Part shown: piece by piece, positions 1 through 6,161 of the stretch
Layout: every line of letters starts with the position of its first letter
Position numbering within the stretch: the first letter of the stretch is position 1
Assembly: GCA_002349055.1 (NCBI GenBank)
Contig: DECD01000039.1
Location: 26,784 to 35,933, forward strand
Reading direction: 5' to 3'
Length of the DNA: 9,150 nucleotides
Origin: Bacteroidales bacterium UBA2939
Lineage (GTDB): Bacteria > Bacteroidota > Bacteroidia > Bacteroidales > P3
The notes under the pieces: model-generated
Databases searched by the model: none
Told to the model about the DNA's origin: nothing
Seen by the model: only the letters and a program-made list of their open reading frames with translations
Translations under genes and position numbers: made by a program

Positions 1-740
1 TATTCCTCTTCGAAATCGTCGGGGATTTCCATGTCGTGGAAGACGTTGGTCACGTCGTCGTCCTCCTCGAGGATGCCGATGACCTTCATGACCTTGCGGA
101 TGGTTTCGTCGTCGACCTGGCGCAGGGTGTTGGGGATGCGCTGAAGCTCGGCGCTCTCGCACTCGATGCCTTTTTCCTCGAGGGCCTTGACCATGTTGCC
201 AAAGTCTTCGAAAGCGGTGTAGAGGGTCAGGTACTCGTCGTCGACCTCCATCTCTTCGAGACCGGCGTCGATGAGATCCATCTCAAGCATCTCGACATCC
301 ATGTCGGCCTTGCGGGGCACCATGAAAACGCCCTTGCGGGTGAAGAGGAAGGCGAGGCTGCCGTTGGTCTCGAGGGTGCCGCCGTACTTGTTCATGATGG
401 ACTTGACATTGGCGACGGTGCGGTTGTTGTTGTCGGAGAGGGCCTCGATGAAGAGGGCGATACCGTGGCTGACGTGGCACTCGAAGGTGAGTTCCATCAT
501 CTGGGCGGCATCCTTGTCGTTGGCCTTGTTGATGGAGCGCTGCAAGGTGTCCTTGGGCATGTTGCATCCGCGGGCGTTCTGCACGAGCAGACGCAGACGG
601 GGGTTGCTGTCGGGGTCGGGACCGCCCTCGCGCACGGCGATGGCGACCTGTTTCAGAATGTTGCTCCACTGTTTCGAGCGCTTGGCATCGGCTGCACCTT
701 TGGCTCTCTTAATCTTTGACCATTTGTTGTGTCCTGACAT
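1..740 (-). CDS. yebC: YebC/PmpR/TACO1 family regulator (3' end at window edge)
   Basis: This encodes a YebC/TACO1-family protein; members are described as DNA-binding regulators and, more recently, as ribosome-associated factors that help translation of difficult peptide stretches. The start MSGHNKWSKIKRAKGAADAKRSK is the typical N-terminus, given here in two parts: MSGHNKWSKIKR (1-12), then AKGAADAKRSK (13-23). EGGPDPDSNPRLR (38-50), NMPKDTLQRSINKA (60-73) and DNNNRTVANVKSIMNKYGG (103-121) are family hallmarks, and the C-terminus is acidic as usual. The window holds 246 codons, a normal full length (about 240-250), and the next two bases read TA, so the stop is probably completed by the base just outside. 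One oddity is residues 88-91, CHVS, where the family usually has a glycine/aromatic-rich GYGP or GYAP segment. The start lies 30 bp after trmB in an AT-rich gap with no promoter I can recognise, so it is probably the last gene of the leftward operon. Confidence 0.93.
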   Translation of the reverse strand, partial: MSGHNKWSKIKRAKGAADAKRSKQWSNILKQVAIAVREGGPDPDSNPRLRLLVQNARGCNMPKDTLQRSINKANDKDAAQMMELTFECHVSHGIALFIEALSDNNNRTVANVKSIMNKYGGTLETNGSLAFLFTRKGVFMVPRKADMDVEMLEMDLIDAGLEEMEVDDEYLTLYTAFEDFGNMVKALEEKGIECESAELQRIPNTLRQVDDETIRKVMKVIGILEEDDDVTNVFHDMEIPDDFEEE

Positions 741-770
741 AATAAATTAGTATTTAGTTTATATTATATT

Positions 771-1460
771 TTAATTGTTTTTCCATTGAATATAGGTGAT
801 GGGCATGTTCTTCTCGAGGAACATGCGCTCATAGAAGGTCTGCGTCATCCTCGCTTCGTTTAACTCCTCACTTTCCACTTTCCACTTTCCACTTTCCTCT
901 TCGTAGAGGTCGTTAGTGTTAATCACTATCTCCACATCTCTCGTGGGTAGCACCTCGTTGAGGGTGTAGTCGTAGAGTTCCTGACTGTCGGTCTTGAGGT
1001 GCATCACGCTGCCGGGAGCGAGGAAGCGGTTGTAGGTGTCGAGGAAGCGGGGCGACGTGAGTCGCTTGTTGGGCTTCTTCAGCTGCGGGTCGCAGAAGGT
1101 AATCCAAATCTCACTCACCTCACCTTCGGCGAAGAAGCGGTCGATTAGCTCGATGCGTGTGCGGATGAACGCCACGTTCTTCATCTGCTCCTCGTTGCTG
1201 GTCTTGGCACCGCGCCACAGACGGGCACCCTTGATGTCGACACCGATGTAGTTGCGTTCGGGGTGGATGCGGGCCAAGGCAATGGTATAGTCGCCCTTGC
1301 CGCACCCCAGTTCCAGCGTGATGGGGTTGTCGTTGCCGAACTGCTCGCGCCAGCGTCCCTTCAGGGCAAAGCCCTCCTTTTCCAGCTGGTCGAAGCCCAC
1401 CTGGAAAAGGTTAGGGAATGTGAGGTTCTCGGCGAACCGCTGTAGTTTGTGATGACCCAT
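771..1460 (-). CDS. trmB: tRNA (guanine-N7-)-methyltransferase TrmB
   Basis: TrmB uses S-adenosylmethionine to make m7G at position 46 in the variable loop of many tRNAs, in the cytoplasm. The 229-residue length fits the family. Motif I is LELGCGKGDY (49-58), followed by GVDIKGARLWRGAK (73-86), the TrmB signature region FCDPQLKKPNKRLTS (122-136), LKTD (155-158) and the closing QTFYERMFLEKN segment (207-218). Two things are odd. The signature reads FCDP where FPDP is usual (C123). Between NTNDLY and QTFYE there is a charged stretch (about 187-205) longer than I expect, encoded by four tandem copies of a 7-bp unit plus flanking low-complexity DNA. The core fold motifs are intact, so the enzyme is probably active. 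The start is 8 bp after the stop of the HU/SPOR gene, with no clear ribosome binding site, as is usual in Bacteroidota. Confidence 0.95.
   Translation of the reverse strand: MGHHKLQRFAENLTFPNLFQVGFDQLEKEGFALKGRWREQFGNDNPITLELGCGKGDYTIALARIHPERNYIGVDIKGARLWRGAKTSNEEQMKNVAFIRTRIELIDRFFAEGEVSEIWITFCDPQLKKPNKRLTSPRFLDTYNRFLAPGSVMHLKTDSQELYDYTLNEVLPTRDVEIVINTNDLYEEESGKWKVESEELNEARMTQTFYERMFLEKNMPITYIQWKNN
869..896. repeat. Heptamer tandem repeat (CACTTTC x4) inside trmB
   Basis: Four perfect head-to-tail copies of CACTTTC (GAAAGTG on the coding strand) lie inside trmB and encode about residues 189-198. Seven is not a multiple of three, so gain or loss of one unit would shift the frame about 30 codons before the end and remove the conserved QTFYERMF segment. 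The unit continues imperfectly on both sides (872-897 can also be read as CTTTCCA units). Confidence 0.9.
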
Positions 1461-1468
1461 CGGCGGAA

Positions 1469-3655
1469 TTACAACTGCTTGATGACTATGTCGCCGTCGT
1501 ACCAGCTCTTGATGTGGTTATACAGAGCCTCGGCCTTGGTGCGCGTGGGGGCGCTGCCCATACTGACGTAGAACATGTCGTTCTTCTCGATGATATAGGC
1601 ATCGCAACCCTGCTCGTGCAGGCGTGCGGTCATCTTGGCGGCGGTGGACTTGTTCAGGTAGAAGCCGGCGATGACGTCGTAGCCCTGCTTGCTGTTCTTC
1701 TCCACATAGACGAACTGCGGGGCGTCCTTGTCAGTCACCGCTTTCTTTTTCTTCACCTCGGGGGCACGCTCACTGGCCTTCACCTGCTGCACCTCGGCAG
1801 CGGTGTATCGAGTCTCGCCGTCAGGCTGCAAGCCCAGTTCGTCGACCAGGAGGTCGAGAATCTTGTCGAGGACTGAGGCGTTCATCAGCTCGCCCTGCAC
1901 GATATGGCGGGTCTCGTCGGCATAGTTCTTCTTCAGCCACGGCTTGACATACTCATAGACATAATCCTCGTAGGGGATGAAGCGCTGCACGGCGAAGCGA
2001 GGTCCGAGCAACTGGCCCATGCGCTCCTCGGTATACTGGCGCACACGGTCCATCATCGGCACACGAGCGTTGCGATAGCTGCGCTCAGCCAGGAAGTTGT
2101 TGATATACTCGCTCATGTTGGCGCAGACGATGTCGCTGTTGCGGGCCATCTCGCGCTCGTTGTATTCAATCAAGTCGGGATTGAAGGTCAGGGCATTGTA
2201 GACAGAGACCTTGAGGTGCTTGTCGTTTTTGGCGACGGGCAGGTTCACGTTGGCGTTCTTGTTGTCGCCACCGCGCTTGCAGCTCTTCATGCAGAGGACG
2301 ACGATGCAAGCCACAACCAGCAAAGCCACTATTATCCACACCACCCTCATAATCTTCTTTCTTCTCTCCTCACGGTATTCCGCGTCCAGCTTAGTCGCCT
2401 TCTCCAACGATTTCTTCTTTTTCTCCTCTTTCATCTGGCGGGCAGCTTCCTTGGCGGCAAGCTTCTCGGCGGCCTTGCGCAGTTTTTCCTCCTCTTTCTG
2501 CTTGCGGAGGGCTTCACGCTCGGCTTGGGCACGTTCTTTGAGGTCTTCCTTTGTCTGACGTTCCACCTCGGCGATGGCCTCCATCTGCGCGTTCTTGTCC
2601 TCGGTGGCCAGGGGGGCACTCTCGGCGGCAGCTATCTCCTCCTTGACTGCCTGGTTGGCAGCGAGGGCGGCGAGAACGGCGGCCTTCTTTTCGGCCTTGA
2701 TACGTTCTTCCTCTGCCTTCTCCTCGGCACGCTTGAGGCTTTCCTTTGCCTCGCGCTCGGCCTTCAGTCGGTTCTGCTCGGCACGCTCCTCGGCCTTGCG
2801 CAGCTCCTCTTCGGCGCGGCGACGCTCCTCGGCCTCCTTACGCTCCTCAAGTTCGCGCTGGTGGGCAGAGGCTTTCTCCTCCTTGGCGGCATCCTTCTGG
2901 GCACGCTTGAGCAGACGCTCGCGTTCCTTCTCGGCCTTGGCCTCGGCTTTGATACGCTCTTTCTCGGCTTTGGCTTCAGCCTTGAGCTGGGCCTTGGTCT
3001 TGGGCAGTTCGTCGAGCTGCTTGAGGCTTTCCTTCCACTCGTCCGTCACCGTGGGCGTAGGAGTTTCTACTTCCTCAGCTTCTGGCTCGGGCTCTGCCAC
3101 GGGCTCAGGTTCCGGCTCGGGTTCGGGTTCAGGAACGGGTTCGGGTTTCGGTGCGGGAGCAGGAGTGGTATCAATCGTCACTTTTTCCACTACAGCCACC
3201 TCAGGTTCGGCCTCGAACTGGGCGAAGGGATCCTCGCTGTCGTTGTGTTCGTAGGTCTTCACCTCCTCCAGCGGAGTCTCGTTGCCGGCCTCGATGACCA
3301 CACCCTCGTCCATGTCGAATCCATATTTGTCGCCCACCTTGGTGATGGAGCCAAGCCCCTCGAGGCGGTGCTCGCCGGTGAGTTTCAACTTGTCTTTGAG
3401 GGCATCGATATAGTTGCGCCACATCTGACGCGCCACCTCCTCGTTCACACAGTCGCGCTCGGCGATGACCTTGACGATACTGTCGTCCCCTACGGTAGCC
3501 TCACGGTAGACAATATTGCGGGTGGCAGGATAGTAGATTCGCGTCACCGGGTCGTGGTAAGGCGCACGCTCCACACTGTCGAACGTGCCGATTTCGGGCA
3601 GTTCCACAGTCTGCCCTTTTTGCAACAACTCAACGATTAAACTGGTTATATTCAT
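1469..3655 (-). CDS. HU/CCDC81-like and SPOR domain membrane protein
   Basis: This 728-residue protein has a clear modular layout. Residues 1-60 and about 63-126 resemble the paired HU/CCDC81-type domains of Bacteroidota (LPEIGTF at 19-25, LEGLGSI at 98-104). Residues 163-197 are rich in proline and glutamate with PE repeats. Residues 205-435 are a long Ala/Lys/Glu/Arg-rich region that should form a coiled coil or single alpha-helix. A basic stretch (REERRKK, 428-434) precedes one membrane helix (about 436-457). Residues 460-650 are a predicted periplasmic region with no domain I can name, and 654-728 form a SPOR domain ending at the C-terminus. By the positive-inside rule the HU-like end is cytoplasmic and the SPOR end periplasmic. 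SPOR domains bind denuded septal peptidoglycan, so a role in division or envelope organisation is inferred. The start is the first ATG, 23 bp after kdsB. The exact function is unknown. Confidence 0.88.
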   Translation of the reverse strand: MNITSLIVELLQKGQTVELPEIGTFDSVERAPYHDPVTRIYYPATRNIVYREATVGDDSIVKVIAERDCVNEEVARQMWRNYIDALKDKLKLTGEHRLEGLGSITKVGDKYGFDMDEGVVIEAGNETPLEEVKTYEHNDSEDPFAQFEAEPEVAVVEKVTIDTTPAPAPKPEPVPEPEPEPEPEPVAEPEPEAEEVETPTPTVTDEWKESLKQLDELPKTKAQLKAEAKAEKERIKAEAKAEKERERLLKRAQKDAAKEEKASAHQRELEERKEAEERRRAEEELRKAEERAEQNRLKAEREAKESLKRAEEKAEEERIKAEKKAAVLAALAANQAVKEEIAAAESAPLATEDKNAQMEAIAEVERQTKEDLKERAQAEREALRKQKEEEKLRKAAEKLAAKEAARQMKEEKKKKSLEKATKLDAEYREERRKKIMRVVWIIVALLVVACIVVLCMKSCKRGGDNKNANVNLPVAKNDKHLKVSVYNALTFNPDLIEYNEREMARNSDIVCANMSEYINNFLAERSYRNARVPMMDRVRQYTEERMGQLLGPRFAVQRFIPYEDYVYEYVKPWLKKNYADETRHIVQGELMNASVLDKILDLLVDELGLQPDGETRYTAAEVQQVKASERAPEVKKKKAVTDKDAPQFVYVEKNSKQGYDVIAGFYLNKSTAAKMTARLHEQGCDAYIIEKNDMFYVSMGSAPTRTKAEALYNHIKSWYDGDIVIKQL

Positions 3656-3675
3656 AGTGCTATATTTTTTTTCAA

Positions 3676-3703
3676 TTCTTAGTTCTTGCTTCTTAGTTCT
3701 CTC
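3676..3703. repeat. Degenerate heptamer repeat at the kdsB 3' end
   Basis: Four units with 7-bp period read TTCTTAG, TTCTTGC, TTCTTAG and TTCTCTC. The 11-bp word TTCTTAGTTCT occurs exactly at 3676-3686 and again at 3690-3700. The kdsB stop codon (3679-3681 on the minus strand) lies inside the first unit, so the repeat supplies the end of the gene. Confidence 0.8.
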
Positions 3704-4443
3704 TCTGCGGCCTCGAGGTCCTCAGGGGTGTCGATGCCGATATTGGCGGCCTCTGTCTCGCGCACGGCGATGGTGTAGCCCGCCTCGAGCCAGCGCAGCT
3801 GCTCCAGCTTCTCGCTGGTCTCCAAGCCGCTCTGGGGCATGGCGCACACCTTGGAGAGTATTTCCGGACGGAAGGCGTAGATGCCCACATGCTTGAAGTA
3901 TTCGCCCTCGGCAAGCCAGCGTCCCACCTCCACATCGCGGCGGAAGGGAATGGCCTGGCGGCTGAAGTAGAGGGCGTTGCCGTTCGACGCGCACACCACC
4001 TTCACATTGTTCGGCGAGAGAAGTTCCTCTGTCGAGTGGATGCGGGTCTTGAGGGTGGCGATGGCCGTCTGCGGATTGTCGAAGCAGGAGGCCAGCAGCT
4101 GTAGCTGCTTGGCGGTGACGAAAGGCTCGTCGCCCTGGAGGTTGATGACCACATCATAAATCCTCCCCTGCTTGGCAAGGGCCTCCACCACCTCGCCGCA
4201 ACGGTCGGTACCGCTGCGATGACGGTCCGAGGTCATCCTCACACTGCCTTCACCAAAGGTGGCCTCCACATGTTTGAAGATGCGCTCGTCGTCGGTAGCC
4301 ACCACGGCGGCATCGATGCCGGGCGTGTTGGCGGCCACGGTATAGGCATAGTCGATGATGGGCTTGCCTCCCAGCAGAGCCAGCGGCTTGCCGGGGAAAC
4401 GCGTCGAGGCGTAGCGTGCGGGTATGACGGCCAGTATCTTCAT
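3679..4443 (-). CDS. kdsB: 3-deoxy-manno-octulosonate cytidylyltransferase (CMP-Kdo synthetase)
   Basis: KdsB couples CTP and Kdo to give CMP-Kdo, the activated sugar placed on lipid A during lipopolysaccharide synthesis, in the cytoplasm. At 254 residues it has the usual length. The nucleotide-binding N-terminus is IPARYASTRFPGKPL (7-21). Further hallmarks are ATDDERI (49-55), SDRHRSGTDRCGEV (72-85), NLQGDEP (101-107, with D105 in the metal/CTP site), SRQAIPF (161-167), KHVGIYAF (184-191), LEQLRWLE (213-220) and GIDTPEDL (236-243). The start is 3 bp after the kinase stop, indicating cotranscription. The final residues ERELRSKN and the stop codon are written by a degenerate 7-bp tandem repeat (3676-3703), so the natural C-terminus may have been altered by that repeat; this tail lies beyond the conserved core. 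Confidence 0.96.
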   Translation of the reverse strand: MKILAVIPARYASTRFPGKPLALLGGKPIIDYAYTVAANTPGIDAAVVATDDERIFKHVEATFGEGSVRMTSDRHRSGTDRCGEVVEALAKQGRIYDVVINLQGDEPFVTAKQLQLLASCFDNPQTAIATLKTRIHSTEELLSPNNVKVVCASNGNALYFSRQAIPFRRDVEVGRWLAEGEYFKHVGIYAFRPEILSKVCAMPQSGLETSEKLEQLRWLEAGYTIAVRETEAANIGIDTPEDLEAAERELRSKN

Positions 4444-4446
4444 CTC

Positions 4447-5070
4447 TTATTCATGATTGACGAACAAGCTGTTGAATTCAGCGTCGATTTTATTGATAAT
4501 CAATCCCAGGTCCTCGCGGTTCTCCACAAAATCCAGCTCCTCGGTGTCCACCACGAGCATCTTGCCCTCGTAGGAGGCGGCCCAGGTCTCGTAGCGGTTG
4601 TTGAGATTGGTCAGGTAGTCGAGGCGTATGCTGCTCTCGTATTCGCGTCCGCGCTTCTGGATGTGGCGGATGAGCGTCGGCACGTCGCCGCGCACATAGA
4701 TGAGCAGGTCGGGCTTGGGCAGGAGCGAGCAGGTGAGCTCGAAAAGCTTGGTGTAGGTGGTCAGGTCGCGCGTGGTCATCAGCCCCATGCTCTGGAGGTT
4801 GGGGGCGAAGATGTAGGCGTCGTCGAACAGCGAGCGGTCGCGGATGAAGCTCTCGCCCGTGGCCTGCAACTCGGCGAGCTGCCTGGCATTGGCATACAGC
4901 GAATGAATCATCATGTTGAACGACCAACGGCGCATATCCTCATAAAAGCTGTTGAGGTAGGGGTTCTCCTCCGACGGCCCATAAACCGCACGGTAGCCGT
5001 AGTGCTTCGACAAAAGCCTTGTGAGTTCCGTCTTCCCTGCTCCGATATTTCCCGAGATTGCTATCTGCAT
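4447..5070 (-). CDS. Deoxynucleoside kinase (dNK family)
   Basis: This is a P-loop deoxynucleoside kinase of the dCK/dGK/dAK family, which phosphorylates salvaged deoxynucleosides to monophosphates with ATP. The 207-residue length is typical of the bacterial members. The P-loop is GNIGAGKT (7-14). EENPYL (34-39) carries the glutamate of the substrate site, the DRS motif is at 78-80 (usually the base-binding and catalytic arginine region), LIYVRGD (123-129) precedes the LID, and RGREYE (140-145) is the arginine-rich LID segment. Which base is preferred cannot be read safely; Bacteroidota members are usually annotated as deoxyadenosine/deoxyguanosine kinases. It is the first gene of the leftward group, with a promoter candidate about 80 bp upstream, and its stop is 3 bp before kdsB. 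Confidence 0.92.
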   Translation of the reverse strand: MQIAISGNIGAGKTELTRLLSKHYGYRAVYGPSEENPYLNSFYEDMRRWSFNMMIHSLYANARQLAELQATGESFIRDRSLFDDAYIFAPNLQSMGLMTTRDLTTYTKLFELTCSLLPKPDLLIYVRGDVPTLIRHIQKRGREYESSIRLDYLTNLNNRYETWAASYEGKMLVVDTEELDFVENREDLGLIINKIDAEFNSLFVNHE

Positions 5071-5152
5071 ACTATTTTTTTAGTGCCATATAATTCCCTT
5101 TTTATTTGATTTAGAATTATATGACATCATTATACCATAACCTTTAAGACTG

Positions 5153-5160
5153 CAAATATA
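5153..5160 (-). promoter_or_regulatory. Promoter -7 element for the leftward operon
   Basis: On the minus strand this reads TATATTTG followed by CA, matching the Bacteroidota -7 consensus TAnnTTTG. Transcription would start about 7 bp downstream, near 5147, giving a leader of roughly 75 nt before the kinase gene. No TTTG is found at the right -33 spacing (only T-rich sequence around 5181-5186), so the match is partial. Confidence 0.5.
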
Positions 5161-5218
5161 CGCATTTTTTTTATATAGGAAGAAAAAAGTACCAAACAGC
5201 ACCCTCTTTTTAACATTA

Positions 5219-5250
5219 TTTGTACACGTGAAAAAAAAAGCGTATCTTTG
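5219..5250 (+). promoter_or_regulatory. Bacteroidota-type promoter for nadC
   Basis: A -33 box TTTG (5219-5222) and a -7 box TATCTTTG (5243-5250) are separated by 20 bp, which is the standard Bacteroidota sigma-ABfr arrangement. The start site would be about 5256-5258, leaving a leader of close to 60 nt before nadC. The spacer contains a run of nine A's. Confidence 0.8.
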
Positions 5251-5315
5251 CATTTTGGAAGGATGGCTCGCCATTGCTCCGAAAGTTAGTTTAAACATCA
5301 TAGAACCACACAATT

Positions 5316-6161
5316 ATGACGAACATTGACAATCTGGACACCCTCATCAAAATGGCCCTGCGCGAGGATATCGGCGACGGCGACCACTCCACCCTCGCCT
5401 GCATCCCCCCAACTGCCACCGGCACAGCAAAAATGGTGGCCAAAGCGGACGGCATCCTCTGCGGCGCCGAGGTGGGTGAACGGGTTTTCACGCTCGTCGA
5501 CAGCAATCTGAAAGTCAACCTCCTGAAGCACGACGGCGACGCCATCGTGAAGGGCGACATTGTGATGACCGTCGAAGGGCCTTCGGGCTCCATCCTCACC
5601 GCCGAACGCACCGCCCTCAACTTCATGCAGCGCCTCTCGGGCATAGCCACCGAGACCCACCGCATGGTGCAAATGCTCAACGGATTGCACACCCAGCTCC
5701 TCGACACCCGCAAGACGACGCCCAACATGCGCCTGCTTGAGAAATACGCCGTCAAATGTGGCGGCGGTACCAACCACCGCATCGGCCTCTACGATATGGT
5801 GATGCTCAAGGACAACCACATCGACTTCGCCGGCGGCATCGAGGCGGCCATCGACCGCACACGCGACTACCTGAAAGCCAACAACAAAGACCTGCGCATC
5901 GAGATTGAGGTGCGCAACCTCGACGAGCTCCAGCGCGTGCTCAATCACGGCGGCGTCGACCGCATCATGCTCGACAACTTCGACACCAAGACACTTGCCG
6001 AAGCTGTCCGTCGCATCGACGGCAAATACGAAACCGAAGCTTCGGGCGGCATCACCGACGAAACCCTCCGCGCCTATGCCGAGACGGGCGTCGACTTCAT
6101 CTCGGTAGGCGCGCTCACCCACCACATCAAAAGTCTCGACCTCTCACTTGTAAAGAAATGA
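5316..6161 (+). CDS. nadC: Nicotinate-nucleotide pyrophosphorylase (carboxylating)
   Basis: NadC (quinolinate phosphoribosyltransferase) converts quinolinate and PRPP to nicotinate mononucleotide, CO2 and pyrophosphate, the entry into NAD synthesis from the de novo pathway. The 281-residue length is standard. EDIGDGDHST (17-26) is the N-terminal signature, and ERTALNFMQRLSGIAT (97-112) and DTRKTTPNMRLLEKYAVKCG (130-149), followed by GGTNHRIGL (150-158), form the phosphate and quinolinate site. KDNH (165-168), EVRNLDE (198-204), SGGI (243-246) and SVGALTHH (263-270) complete the barrel. The start ATG lies about 60 nt after the predicted transcription start. No nadA or nadB is seen nearby. The stop overlaps the next start as ATGA, so translational coupling is likely. 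Confidence 0.97.
   Translation: MTNIDNLDTLIKMALREDIGDGDHSTLACIPPTATGTAKMVAKADGILCGAEVGERVFTLVDSNLKVNLLKHDGDAIVKGDIVMTVEGPSGSILTAERTALNFMQRLSGIATETHRMVQMLNGLHTQLLDTRKTTPNMRLLEKYAVKCGGGTNHRIGLYDMVMLKDNHIDFAGGIEAAIDRTRDYLKANNKDLRIEIEVRNLDELQRVLNHGGVDRIMLDNFDTKTLAEAVRRIDGKYETEASGGITDETLRAYAETGVDFISVGALTHHIKSLDLSLVKK

Noticed and set aside
36..719. A 227-codon plus-strand frame at the left edge
   Set aside because: It is antisense to yebC, whose product is recognisable along its whole length.
3085..3170. GGTTCGGGCTC-like repeats considered as a DNA satellite
   Set aside because: They simply encode the proline-glutamate linker of the HU/SPOR protein and follow codon triplets, so protein-level repetition explains them.
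1904..3640. A 578-codon open frame on the plus strand, opposite the HU/SPOR gene
   Set aside because: It is antisense to a K/E/A-rich coding region with GC-rich third positions, which rarely makes stops on the opposite strand. Its product is low-complexity Leu/Gly/Phe without any domain.
4447..5070. Thymidylate kinase as an alternative for the P-loop kinase
   Set aside because: The EENPYL, DRS and RGREYE motifs in this order fit the deoxynucleoside kinase family better than thymidylate kinase.
5080..5313. A 77-codon minus-strand frame across the divergent intergenic region
   Set aside because: It covers both promoters, is made of A/T runs giving Phe/Lys-rich sequence, and resembles no protein.
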